DNA from: Thermocatellispora tengchongensis
GTDB taxonomy: Bacteria > Actinomycetota > Actinomycetes > Streptosporangiales > Streptosporangiaceae
DNA: 64,000 bases
Assembly: GCF_014202315.1 (NCBI RefSeq)
Contig: NZ_JACHGN010000014.1
Span: 248,001 to 312,000 of the forward strand
Direction of reading: 5' to 3'
The notes beneath the pieces are model-generated. The model saw only the letters and a list, made by a program, of their open reading frames with translations, ran no database searches and was not told the DNA's origin. The translations under genes were made by a program, and so were the position numbers. Shown here in pieces: positions 51,803 to 59,194 of the stretch (positions within the stretch are counted from its first letter, which is position 1; each line of letters opens with the position of its first letter).

Positions 51803-53023
51803 TTGCCGCTGCAGATGACGGGCGCGCTCGACGATCCCGACCTCATCCGTCTCCCCTGGGACGTCCCCCTGGAGGAGTGGCCGGAGCACCTGCTCGTCCC
51901 GCTCCCCCGCGGCATCTCGCGGCACGTGGTGCGCTTCGTGCGCCTGTCGGGCCGGGTGTACGCGGTCAAGGAGATCAGCGAGCGCTACGCCAAGGCGGAG
52001 TACCGGCTGCTGTGGGACCTCAACCGGCTGGACGCGCCGGCCGTGGAGCCGGTCGCGGTGGTCACCGGGCGCACCGGCCGCGACGAGCGCCCGCTCGACT
52101 CGGCGCTGATCACCCGGCACCTGCAGTTCTCGCTGCCCTACCGCGCGGTGATGTCGGGCACGCTGCGTCCCGACACGCTGAACCGGCTGCTGGACGCCCT
52201 GGCCGTGCTGCTGGTGCGGCTGCACCTGTACGGCTTCTACTGGGGCGACTGCTCGCTGTCGAACACGCTGTTCCGGCGTGACGCGGGGTCGTTCGCGGCG
52301 TACCTGGTGGACGCCGAGACCGGCGAGCTGCACCCGATGATCAGCGAAGGGCAGCGGGCCGGCGACATCGACATCGCGCACACCAACATCTTCGGCGAGA
52401 TGCTCGACCTGGAGGCGGGCGGGTTCCTGCACCCGTCGCTGGACCCGGAGGCCATCGCCGAGGACATCACCAAGCGCTACCACCGGCTGTGGGCGGAGCT
52501 GACCCAGGACGAGATCATCGACGAGGTGGACTGGCACCGGGTCGAGCAGCGCATCCGGCGGCTCAACTCGCTCGGCTTCGACGTGGCCGAGATGATGGTG
52601 CGCAGGAAGGCCGGGACCGGCCGGCTGATCGTGCGGCCCAAGGTCGTGGACGCCGGGCACCACCAGCGCCGCCTGCTCCGCCTGACCGGCCTGGACGTGG
52701 AGGAGAACCAGGCCCGGCGGCTGCTGAACGACCTGGACTCCTTCCGGGTGCAGGAGGGGCTGCGGCACGAGGACGAGGCCATCGTGGCGCACCGCTGGCT
52801 GGCCGAGGTCTTCCAGCCCACGGTCGCCGCGATCCCGGTGGAGCTGCGGGGCAAGCTGGAGCCGGCGCAGTTGTTCCACGAGGTGCTGGACCACCGCTGG
52901 TTCCTGTCGGAGGCCGAGGGCCGCGACGTGGGCCTGCCCGCGGCGGTGAAGTCGTACATCGAGAACGTCCTGGTGTACAAGCCCGACGAGAAGGCGCTGC
53001 TGCCCGAGCCCGGGGACGAATAA
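51803..53023 (+). CDS. DUF4032 (kinase-like fold) protein
   Basis: A 406-residue cytosolic protein. RVYAVKEISERYAKAEYRLLWDLNRL resembles the ATP-lysine/alphaC region of a kinase fold, and LHLYGFYWGDCSLSNTLFRRD resembles the catalytic loop (W-G-D-C-S-L-S-N). AYLVDAETGELHP takes the place of the DFG site. The C-terminal half (HRVEQRIRRLNSLGFDVAEMMV, PTVAAIPVELRGKL) is the DUF4032 domain. The TTG at 51803 is preferred because GAGGAG lies at correct spacing; the next ATG at 51815 is too far. Function unknown; a small-molecule kinase is plausible. Confidence 0.85.
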   Translation: MPLQMTGALDDPDLIRLPWDVPLEEWPEHLLVPLPRGISRHVVRFVRLSGRVYAVKEISERYAKAEYRLLWDLNRLDAPAVEPVAVVTGRTGRDERPLDSALITRHLQFSLPYRAVMSGTLRPDTLNRLLDALAVLLVRLHLYGFYWGDCSLSNTLFRRDAGSFAAYLVDAETGELHPMISEGQRAGDIDIAHTNIFGEMLDLEAGGFLHPSLDPEAIAEDITKRYHRLWAELTQDEIIDEVDWHRVEQRIRRLNSLGFDVAEMMVRRKAGTGRLIVRPKVVDAGHHQRRLLRLTGLDVEENQARRLLNDLDSFRVQEGLRHEDEAIVAHRWLAEVFQPTVAAIPVELRGKLEPAQLFHEVLDHRWFLSEAEGRDVGLPAAVKSYIENVLVYKPDEKALLPEPGDE

Positions 53024-53100
53024 TTCCCCCCGAATGGGATTCGGGACCATCTATGCCAACCAGAGTGAGCATTCTCCTACCGAGGTAGGCGATCCTGGCA

Positions 53101-53132
53101 TCCGCCGGCATCCGTGACCGGATGCCGGCGGA
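53101..53132. terminator. Hairpin with 14-bp perfect stem
   Basis: TCCGCCGGCATCCG and CGGATGCCGGCGGA pair around four bases, 77 bases after the DUF4032 stop and 64 bases before the first Roadblock gene. It separates the Roadblock operon from upstream transcription. Confidence 0.75.
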
Positions 53133-53196
53133 ACGCACGCGCCCGGCCCTCCTACGCTTTCCGACGACCCGCAGGGGAACCTCGGCAAGGAGAACC

Positions 53197-53574
53197 GTGC
53201 CCGGAGTCGAAGACTGCCTCACAGAGCTCATGGACATCCCAGGAGTGCTGGACGCGCTCGTGGTCGATCACGCGACGGGCACGGCGGTGGCGGTCGCGGG
53301 CTCGGGGCAGCACCTCGACGCCGAGCGCTCGGCCGCGGCGCTGAACGAGGCCCTGCGCGCCACCCTCGACGGGCTCGCCGAGGCGATGACCACCGGCACG
53401 CTGCGCATGCACGACATGATCGTGACCACCGACCGCGGGCACCATCTGCTCAAGCCCGTGACCACCGTGCTGGACGGGGAGATGGTGATCTACCTGCGGA
53501 TCGACGTCGAACGCTCCAACCTGGCCCTGGCACGGCACCGCCTCCAGGCCATCTCGGCCCGGCTGACGACGTGA
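53197..53574 (+). CDS. Roadblock/LC7-domain protein (first)
   Basis: A 125-residue protein that is a single Roadblock/LC7 domain: CLTELMDIPGVLDALVVDHATGTAVAV, then LRMHDMIVTTDRGHHLLKPVTT and VIYLRIDVERSNLALARHRLQAI. Roadblock proteins dimerise and act as GTPase regulators or scaffolds. AAGGAG lies five bases before GTG 53197. It begins the operon and is followed 12 bases later by the DUF4388-like gene. It is similar in layout to the fourth gene (55161), so the two may form a heterodimer. Confidence 0.85.
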   Translation: MPGVEDCLTELMDIPGVLDALVVDHATGTAVAVAGSGQHLDAERSAAALNEALRATLDGLAEAMTTGTLRMHDMIVTTDRGHHLLKPVTTVLDGEMVIYLRIDVERSNLALARHRLQAISARLTT

Positions 53575-53586
53575 TCGGCGCCGACG

Positions 53587-54618
53587 ATGCCGCGACTCGA
53601 CAGCATCCTCACGGGCCTGGCGGGCGAGGGCGCGACCGGGGCCCTCCGCGCCGGCCGCTCCGGCACCGTGTATCTCACCGAGGGCCGGGTGACGTTCGCG
53701 GAGAGCGCCCACAGCCCCCGGCTGGAGGACGTGCTCACCGCCAGCGGGCGCGTCTCGGCGGCGGCCGTGCAGCGAGCGCGCCGGGCGGCCTCGGCGACCG
53801 GCGCGCCCGGGGCCGGGAACGGGGACGCGAACGGGGCCGGGAACGGGGACGCGAACAGGGCCGCGAACGGGGCCGCGACGGACGCGAACGAGGACGGGGC
53901 CCGGGGCAGGACCTCGCACAGGCCCCCCGACGGCGGCGGCGCCCTGATCGCGCAGGGCGTCCTGACGCGCGGCGAACTGGAGTTCTGCGTGCTCGGGCTG
54001 GTGCTCGACGCGGTGTACTTCCTGCTCGCCGCCGCGGCCACGCGCCCGCGGTTCGTCCCCGGCGAGCGGCACTGGCTGGGCCCGTACTGGTACTTCGACG
54101 TCACCGGGCTGCTCCGGGAGTGCGAACGGAGGAGGGCCCGGTTGAACGACGTCTGGCCATCGGCCCAACTGGACACGCTCCCCGTCTCCCCGGTGCCGCG
54201 GCTGCCCGGCCAGCGGGTCGTGCTGGACGCGCTGCAGTGGGAGGTCCTGGTCAACGCGGACGGCACGGCGACGCCCGCCGAGCTGGCCCGCAGGCTCGGG
54301 CGTCCGGCCTACTCCGTGCTGATGGCCGTACGCCGGCTCGCCGCGGCGGGCCTGCTGATGAAACCGCCGCCGCCGCGGCCCGCCGCCGGGCCGGAACGGC
54401 GCGAGCCCTCCGCCCCCGAGGCGGAGCGGCCGGCGGCGGATCAGCCGGCGGGGAAGCTGCCGCGGCGAGCGTCCGCCAAGGGACGCCCCCGGCCGTCCGG
54501 GGCCGTGGCTCCGGCCAGGGCCGGCGCGGCCGGCGGCGGCTGGCCCGCCGTCACCGGTGATCCGTCCGACGTGAGCATGCTCATCCGGCTCCGCGACGCG
54601 CTGGAGCGGATGCTCTGA
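53587..54618 (+). CDS. DUF4388-like protein with low-complexity insert
   Basis: A 343-residue protein. The N-terminal 60 residues (LDSILTGLAGEGATGALRAGRSGTVYLTEGRVTFAESAHSPRLEDVLTASGRV) resemble DUF4388/PATAN domains, which bind signalling partners. An insert of about 40 residues is Gly/Asn/Asp/Ala repeats (GNGDANGAGNGDAN). A second part contains GALIAQGVLTRGELEFCVLGLVLDAVYFLL and a winged-helix-like region (ALQWEVLVNADGTATPAELARRLGRPAYSVLMAVRRLAAAGLL). The C-terminus is a Pro/Ala-rich tail ending in a short helix. No strong ribosome site; 12 bases follow the first Roadblock stop, suggesting coupling. Confidence 0.75.
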   Translation: MPRLDSILTGLAGEGATGALRAGRSGTVYLTEGRVTFAESAHSPRLEDVLTASGRVSAAAVQRARRAASATGAPGAGNGDANGAGNGDANRAANGAATDANEDGARGRTSHRPPDGGGALIAQGVLTRGELEFCVLGLVLDAVYFLLAAAATRPRFVPGERHWLGPYWYFDVTGLLRECERRRARLNDVWPSAQLDTLPVSPVPRLPGQRVVLDALQWEVLVNADGTATPAELARRLGRPAYSVLMAVRRLAAAGLLMKPPPPRPAAGPERREPSAPEAERPAADQPAGKLPRRASAKGRPRPSGAVAPARAGAAGGGWPAVTGDPSDVSMLIRLRDALERML

Positions 54619-54660
54619 GCGCGCCGTGACCGGCCCGCGAGAAGCACCAGGGAGGTTCAG

Positions 54661-55194
54661 GTGGGAACCACCGACGAGGTACGCGCCGAGGTACACGCGC
54701 AGATGCGCCTGCTGCGGGAGCGGGCCCCGGAGGTGCGCGGGTCGATCGCGTGCAGCGTGGACGGCCTGACCATCGCCCGCGACCCCGAGGCGGCCCCGGA
54801 CGCGCGCGGCTCCGGGGACGAGCGCACCGGCGACGAGCACGCCGCGGACACCGACCTGGCGGAGCGGAGCGCGGCGCTGTCCTCGGCGCTGCTGGCCCTG
54901 AGCCGGCGCATGATCACCATGATCGGCTACGGCGGCTTCGAGGAGACCCTGATCACGGGCACCGAGGGCTACGCCGCCTGCTACACGGCGGGCCCCAGCG
55001 TCGTCCTGACGGTCCTGGCCGGGCCCGGGGCGAACCTCGGCCTGCTGCGGCTGGAGGGCCGCAAGACGGCCGAGAAGGTGGCCGCCATCGCATCGCGCGC
55101 GCCGCTGGGGGCGGCGCCGCCCATCGCGCACCACGCAAACCCATCGAACGGAGGCAGGACATGGCCGGAATCGACGTCTCTCTCAAGGAGATGA
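54661..55194 (+). CDS. Roadblock/LC7-like protein (second) with variable insert
   Basis: A 177-residue protein with a Roadblock-like core: LRERAPEVRGSIACSVDGLTIARD, then LSRRMITMIGYGGFEETLITGTEGYAACYTAGPSVVLTVLAG and LGLLRLEGRKTAEKVA. A Gly/Asp/Glu-rich insert lies between the first and second strands. GGGAGG lies five bases before GTG 54661. The 3' end overlaps the next gene's start by 34 bases in another frame, and the last dozen residues (WPESTSLSRR) come from that overlap, so translation is coupled. Confidence 0.82.
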   Translation: MGTTDEVRAEVHAQMRLLRERAPEVRGSIACSVDGLTIARDPEAAPDARGSGDERTGDEHAADTDLAERSAALSSALLALSRRMITMIGYGGFEETLITGTEGYAACYTAGPSVVLTVLAGPGANLGLLRLEGRKTAEKVAAIASRAPLGAAPPIAHHANPSNGGRTWPESTSLSRR

Positions 55195-55532
55195 TGAGCA
55201 TCGACGGCGCGCTCGGCGCGGTGATCGTCGATTACAGCAGCGGCATGGCGCTGGGACAGCTCGGCGGGTCCAAAGAACTGGACCTCCAGGTGGCCGCGGC
55301 CGGGAACACCGAGGTGATCAAGGCCAAGCTGCGCACCATGGACTCGCTCGGCCTGAAGGACGCGATCGAAGACATCCTGATCACGCTGGGCACGCAGTAC
55401 CACGTCATGCGCCCGGTGTCGGGCAGGACCGGCAAGGGCCTGTTCCTGTACCTCGCGCTGGACCGGAACCGGGCGAACCTGGCCATGGCCCGGCACACGC
55501 TGCGGCTGATCGAGGAGCGGCTGGACGTCTGA
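55161..55532 (+). CDS. Roadblock/LC7-domain protein (third)
   Basis: A 123-residue single Roadblock domain: LKEMMSIDGALGAVIVDYSSGMALGQLGG, then LKDAIEDILITLGTQYHVMRPVSG and LFLYLALDRNRANLAMARHTLRLIEERL. It lacks any insert and resembles the first Roadblock protein. CGGAGG lies eight bases before the ATG. It closes the operon; its stop is four bases from the stop of the opposing hydrolase. Its neighbours suggest a complex of several Roadblock subunits, with no GTPase or histidine kinase in the window. Confidence 0.88.
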   Translation: MAGIDVSLKEMMSIDGALGAVIVDYSSGMALGQLGGSKELDLQVAAAGNTEVIKAKLRTMDSLGLKDAIEDILITLGTQYHVMRPVSGRTGKGLFLYLALDRNRANLAMARHTLRLIEERLDV

Positions 55533-55536
55533 GCCG

Positions 55537-56403
55537 TCAGGCGGCGGCGGTCAGCGCGCTCACCTCGTCCACGATCCGCTCCCACAGCGGGCGCGGCAGG
55601 TCATGCCCCATGCCGGGGAAGGTGATCAGCCGCGCCCCGGGGATCGCCTCCGCCGTCGCCTTGCCGCCCGAGAGCTGCACCAGCGGGTCGGCCTCGCCGT
55701 GGATCACCAGCGCGGGGATCGACAGCCTGCCCAGCGCCTGGGTGCGGTCCTCGGCCGCGAAGATGGCCAGGAGCTGCCGGGTGGAGCCGGCCGGGTCGTA
55801 GGCCCGGTCGTAGGCGAGCGCGGCCGTCCTGGCGATCTTCTCGGGGTCCATCGGGTAGCCCGGCGAGCCGATCACGCTCCAGACCGCGAGCGCGCTCTCC
55901 ACCGCGGCCTCCCGGTCCTGTACGGGCGGGCGCATCAGCGCCCCCATGGCGGCCTCGGTGGGCTGGCCGACGTTGGGGCCGGTCGTGGACATGATCGAGG
56001 TGAGCGTACGCACCTTGCCGGGGTGCGCGATGGCCAGCACCTGGGCGATCATCCCGCCCATAGACGCGCCCACGACATGCGCGCTGTCCCAGCCGAGCGC
56101 GTCGATCAGCCCCGCGGCGTCCTCCGCCATGTCCTCCAGCGTGTACGGCGGCGCCGCGGTCCCGGCCGCGACCGCGGCCAGGTCGGGCACGGGCGTGCCG
56201 TCCAGGTGCGTGGACAGCCCGACGTCGCGGTTGTCGAAGCGGACGACGTGGTGCCCGCGGGCGGCGAACATCTCGCACAGTTCCTCATCCCAGAGGATCA
56301 TCTGCGAGCCCAGCCCCATGATCAGCAGCAGCGGCCGGTCGCCCGGCCTGCCGAAGGTCTCGTAGGCGATCTCGATCCCGTTGACGGCGGCGCGCGATGT
56401 CAT
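55537..56403 (-). CDS. Alpha/beta-hydrolase
   Basis: A 288-residue hydrolase with the standard lid-bearing fold. The oxyanion region is [37 protein letters not shown]. The nucleophile elbow is GASMGGM, the acid Asp is in [10 protein letters not shown] and the catalytic His is in FPGMGHDLP. The D-N-R-D-x-G sequence places it with esterase/lactonase-type proteins. Substrate unknown. It is tail to tail with the Roadblock operon, and its upstream region carries the 9-bp minisatellite starting 88 bases before the ATG, so promoter and repeat are close together. Confidence 0.9.
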   Translation of the reverse strand: MTSRAAVNGIEIAYETFGRPGDRPLLLIMGLGSQMILWDEELCEMFAARGHHVVRFDNRDVGLSTHLDGTPVPDLAAVAAGTAAPPYTLEDMAEDAAGLIDALGWDSAHVVGASMGGMIAQVLAIAHPGKVRTLTSIMSTTGPNVGQPTEAAMGALMRPPVQDREAAVESALAVWSVIGSPGYPMDPEKIARTAALAYDRAYDPAGSTRQLLAIFAAEDRTQALGRLSIPALVIHGEADPLVQLSGGKATAEAIPGARLITFPGMGHDLPRPLWERIVDEVSALTAAA

Positions 56404-56490
56404 GCGCACCAGAATGACATTCGGGTGACGAGCCGGGCAAGGCGCTCCGCCGCGCCCCGGAGAGCACAGAAGGCCCGAAAAGCGCGGCAG
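56404..56490 (-). other. Leader of the hydrolase gene before the minisatellite
   Basis: This short stretch holds the likely promoter of the alpha/beta-hydrolase gene. I see no clear -10 or -35 element. Confidence 0.3.
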
Positions 56491-56760
56491 CGCGGAAAGC
56501 GCGGGAAGCGCGGAAAGCGCGGAAAGCGCGGAAAGCGCGGAAAGCGCGGAAAGCGCGGAAAGCGCGGAAAGCGCGGAAAGCGCGGAGAGCGCGGAAAGCG
56601 CGGAGAGCGCGGAAAGCGCGGAGAGCGCGGAAAGCGCGGAAAGCGCGGAGAGCGCGGAAAGCGCGGAAAGCGCGGAGAGCGCGGAGAGCGCGGAGAGCGC
56701 GGAGAGCGCGGAGAGCGCGGAGAGCGCGGAGAGCGCGGAGAGCGCGGAGAGCGCGGAGAG
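56491..56760. repeat. Minisatellite: 30 tandem 9-bp units
   Basis: Thirty gapless units of CGCGGAAAG or CGCGGAGAG (one early CGCGGGAAG) occupy 270 bases. The first ten are AAAG-type apart from unit 2 (GAAG), the middle ten mix both types, and the last ten are all GAGAG-type, a polarity expected from slippage or unequal exchange. The period is a multiple of three, so every frame stays open; the resulting frames encode only R-G-K/E or A-L/F-R repeats and are not credible genes. Degenerate partial units flank both ends. Confidence 0.95.
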
Positions 56761-56808
56761 CGCGGAAGCGCTGCAAGCGTGACAAGCACGGCATGGGCGA
56801 AAACGGAC

Positions 56809-56849
56809 GAACGGGCGTCCTCTAAGGGGGAAGTAGAGGACGCCCGTTC
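56809..56849 (-). terminator. Hairpin with 15-bp perfect stem
   Basis: GAACGGGCGTCCTCT pairs with AGAGGACGCCCGTTC around an 11-base loop. On the minus strand it follows the RlpA-like gene by about 100 bases and is trailed by CGTCCGTTTTCG, so it probably ends that transcript. Confidence 0.8.
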
Positions 56850-56952
56850 TCCGGCGGGCGCGTGGCGTGGGCGGATGCTCACGCGCCCGGTGGGTGGCGC
56901 GGCGCGGCGTGGGCAGGTCGGATGCCGCGCGGCGCCCCGGGGAAAGGTCCTG

Positions 56953-57831
56953 TCAGCGGCGCACCAGGGCCCGCAGCCTGTCGCGGCCGGCGTAGGCGCC
57001 GCCGGCGGCGGCGATGCCCGCCAGGACGGCCAGGCCGCCGGCGATGTCGGCCGGGCCGCTCTCGCCCTGGGCGATGTCATCTCGCCGGCCGTGCTCCGAG
57101 TCGGCGGCGGCGACCTTGGCCGGCGCGTGGGCCGGGGCCGGAGCCTTGGCCGGCACGAAGGCCGGGGTCTTCGCGCCGGGGGCCGCGACGGTCGCCACGG
57201 CGCCGCCGGCCTTCTCGGCCGGCTTGTCCGGCGCGGCCTCGACGATCCTCGGCGGCTCGGCCGGGGTGCGGTCGAAGCGCTTGTAGGCGCCGGTGGCGAA
57301 CGCGACGGGGTGGTCCTTCTTGCCCGCGCCCGAGCCCCACTTGGTCACGACGTACTCGACCTCGATGTGGCCGAGGCCGCCGTTGCCGGTGACCATGAGC
57401 GTGCTCGGGTTGAAGCGGCCGCCGGTGAGGTCGGCGAAGGTCTTGGCGTCGATGTCCAGCATGATGCCGTTGCTGGAGGGCACGCCCGGGCCGCGGTCGC
57501 CGATGAAGAACGGCGCCTTCTTGCCCTTGTAGATGACGTAGCCCTCGGTGCCGAGGGGCCAGCTCGGGCTGGCGAACATGCCCTTCTGCATGGGCTTGCC
57601 GATGGCGGGCATCCCGGTGTCGCCGGCGCGCCCGGACCCGTCGTCCCAGAAGTACGACGCGGTGGTCGATCCCTTCAGCAGCACCCTCTCCTGTGCGACC
57701 GGCTTGGGGTCCGCCGGCTTGGCCGTGTCGGCGTGGGCGGCACCGGCCGCGGCGGCGGAGCCGGCGAGGGCGGCACCGAGCAGGGGGGCGACGAGGACAC
57801 GCTTGGCACGCAGGCCGAAGGAGACGTTCAT
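56953..57831 (-). CDS. Secreted RlpA-like double-psi beta-barrel protein with C-terminal anchor
   Basis: A 292-residue exported protein. A signal peptide spans residues 1-38 ([24 protein letters not shown]). The domain [34 protein letters not shown] matches the DRGP...DxS/D core of double-psi beta-barrels (RlpA, expansin-like) that act on or bind peptidoglycan. An Ala/Pro/Lys-rich stretch leads to a hydrophobic segment ([21 protein letters not shown]) and basic tail that may anchor it. GH75 is an alternative family. The c-di-AMP riboswitch 314 bases upstream fits cell-wall remodelling. The nearest ribosome-like GGAT is poor. Confidence 0.78.
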   Translation of the reverse strand: MNVSFGLRAKRVLVAPLLGAALAGSAAAAGAAHADTAKPADPKPVAQERVLLKGSTTASYFWDDGSGRAGDTGMPAIGKPMQKGMFASPSWPLGTEGYVIYKGKKAPFFIGDRGPGVPSSNGIMLDIDAKTFADLTGGRFNPSTLMVTGNGGLGHIEVEYVVTKWGSGAGKKDHPVAFATGAYKRFDRTPAEPPRIVEAAPDKPAEKAGGAVATVAAPGAKTPAFVPAKAPAPAHAPAKVAAADSEHGRRDDIAQGESGPADIAGGLAVLAGIAAAGGAYAGRDRLRALVRR

Positions 57832-58144
57832 CAAGATGGGGGATCCTTTGTGAGGCAACAGGGAAATCCGTACGCGCGGCAGGGGCGCGGGCACGGGTCG
57901 AGACGCGCTCAGCAAACGGTCAACTGTTGGCGTAGCTGGATGGCTCGCTACGCGGAGCACGGCTCGTACGGCACGGATCGACGCGCCAAACAGGGCGCGG
58001 ATCGTCGCCAGAGTTCAGAAGATCGCGGCAGGAAAGGGTAGATCGCCGCGGATCAGCAGCCGACGGCCAATGGGCGGGATGCCGAAGGGTGACGGCGGAA
58101 CGCCGGGATGGGCGGGGGGTTACCCACGGGTGTTCTCCTCTCCA
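57832..58144 (-). other. Long leader between c-di-AMP aptamer and the RlpA-like gene
   Basis: About 313 bases of transcribed leader separate the aptamer from the coding start. Just after the aptamer, GAGGAG precedes a GTG (at about 58124) that would encode only 24 codons before a TGA. No clear terminator hairpin with a T-tract is visible, so how ligand binding is passed to expression is not evident. Confidence 0.5.
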
Positions 58145-58286
58145 TCGCGCCTACCGGGTTAGCTGTCGGGTTCGGACATGGAGATGCCCTACCGCTCGTC
58201 GCGGATTCACCCCAAGGGGCGGTGACGCCCCGAAGCGGGTCCCCGGCTCCCGTGGCCCGCGCGGCGGGTCCGGGACTCGGCGTGAC
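58145..58286 (-). promoter_or_regulatory. c-di-AMP riboswitch (ydaO-yuaA class)
   Basis: Read on the minus strand, the conserved blocks occur in order: CGCCGAGTCCCGG at the 5' side, GAGCCGGGGACC (58238-58249), TTGGGGTGAATCC (58203-58215), CGGTAGGG (58187-58194) and CGAACCCGACAGCTAACC (58157-58174), closing with GGTAGGCGCG that pairs with the 5' CGCCGAG block. These match the established ydaO consensus. In actinobacteria it precedes cell-wall hydrolase genes, as here. Confidence 0.92.
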
Positions 58287-58334
58287 CAGGCCGGCTTCGG
58301 TTGAAGCCCGCGTCCCTGGTCGATAACGAAATGG

Positions 58335-58363
58335 ATACTACGGGGCAAATCCGGACGAAGCAA
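58335..58363 (-). promoter_or_regulatory. Sigma-70-type promoter upstream of the riboswitch
   Basis: On the minus strand, TTGCTT (58358-58363) and TAGTAT (58335-58340) are separated by 17 bases. Transcription would start near 58328, about 40 bases before the aptamer. Confidence 0.55.
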
Positions 58364-58506
58364 TCAAATCACCACGTTTGGCTCAAAAGATCTACCTTGC
58401 CCCGTAAACCCCCGAGACGACCCGGCGTAGCGGTCATCTCATGATTTAGGGTCCGGTTTCCCTCCACTTTGGCCCTCCCTCACCCTGCGGCGTTAATCCT
58501 CGAACC

Positions 58507-59001
58507 GTGAGCGAGAAGACAGACCAGCCACGCATCGTCGTCGGGTTCAGCCACTCCTCGGCCTCGGCCTCGGCCCTGATCTGGGCCCTGCGCGAGGCCC
58601 AACTGCGCGGGGCGGTGATCGAGCCCGTGCACGCCTGGCAGTGGTCGGGCGAGTGCCGCGCCTCGTACGCGCCGATGGGGAACGTGCCGCGCCCGGACGA
58701 GGAACGGGAGGCCGCCGGCGCCGACACCGCCCGCATGATCGCCGATCTCGCGCCGCATCTCGCTCCGATCGTCGCGCACGGCCCGGCCGTGCAGGTGCTG
58801 CTCCGCTACTCGGAGGGGGCGGACCTGCTCGTCCTGGGCAGCCGCCCGTACGACCCCGACTCCCAGGGGCCGCTCGGCCCGGTGCTGACCGCGTGCCTGG
58901 CGCGGGCCCGCTGCCCGGTCGTCGTGGTCACCCCGGAGATGGTGCCGCCGCAGCGCGTCCACCGGCCGCTGGAGTTCGCCGGGGTGCCCAGAAGCGCCTG
59001 A
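58507..59001 (+). CDS. Universal stress protein-like protein
   Basis: A 164-residue protein of USP fold: RIVVGFSHSSASASALIWALREA, then DLLVLGSRPYDPDSQGPLGPVLTACLARARCPVVVV. The ATP-binding signature is degraded: the usual V-D-G-S is G-F-S-H-S, and the G-x2-G-x9-G-S motif lacks its second glycine (GSRP). It may bind another ligand or act without nucleotide. GTG 58507 has no ribosome site, so it may be translated from a short leader. It is divergent from the riboswitch transcript. The 13-bp tandem repeat lies just after its stop. Confidence 0.8.
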   Translation: MSEKTDQPRIVVGFSHSSASASALIWALREAQLRGAVIEPVHAWQWSGECRASYAPMGNVPRPDEEREAAGADTARMIADLAPHLAPIVAHGPAVQVLLRYSEGADLLVLGSRPYDPDSQGPLGPVLTACLARARCPVVVVTPEMVPPQRVHRPLEFAGVPRSA

Positions 59002-59018
59002 CCGCCCGGCCTGAGCGC

Positions 59019-59070
59019 CTGGCCGGACTGCCTGGCCGGACTGCCTGGCCGGACTGCCTGGCCGGACCGC
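59019..59070. repeat. Four tandem 13-bp units
   Basis: CTGGCCGGACTGC is repeated four times without gaps; the last unit has one change (ACCGC). It lies between the USP-like stop and the TIGR03118-type gene and encodes nothing recognisable. Confidence 0.9.
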
Positions 59071-59194
59071 TTGAGCCCGACGGCCGCGCCCGGTCCTCCT
59101 CGGGTGGGCGCGTGGCGGGGATGAACCTCCCACGCGTCACACGCGTACCTCGCGTCGTAAGCGTTAGCGCAAGCCGACGAGAGAAGGAGGCCCG

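Noticed and set aside
56491-56760. CRISPR array
   Set aside because: Units are 9 bp and directly adjacent with no spacers, and no cas gene is present.
56285-56794. Ala-Leu-Arg / Ala-Phe-Arg protein or Arg-Gly-Lys/Glu protein from the 9-bp array
   Set aside because: A 9-bp period keeps all frames open; both strands give only monotonous repeats and no flanking domain.
58050-58126. Leader peptide GTG 58124 with 24 codons
   Set aside because: A ribosome-like GAGGAG is present, but nothing else supports translation; it is mentioned only as part of the riboswitch leader.
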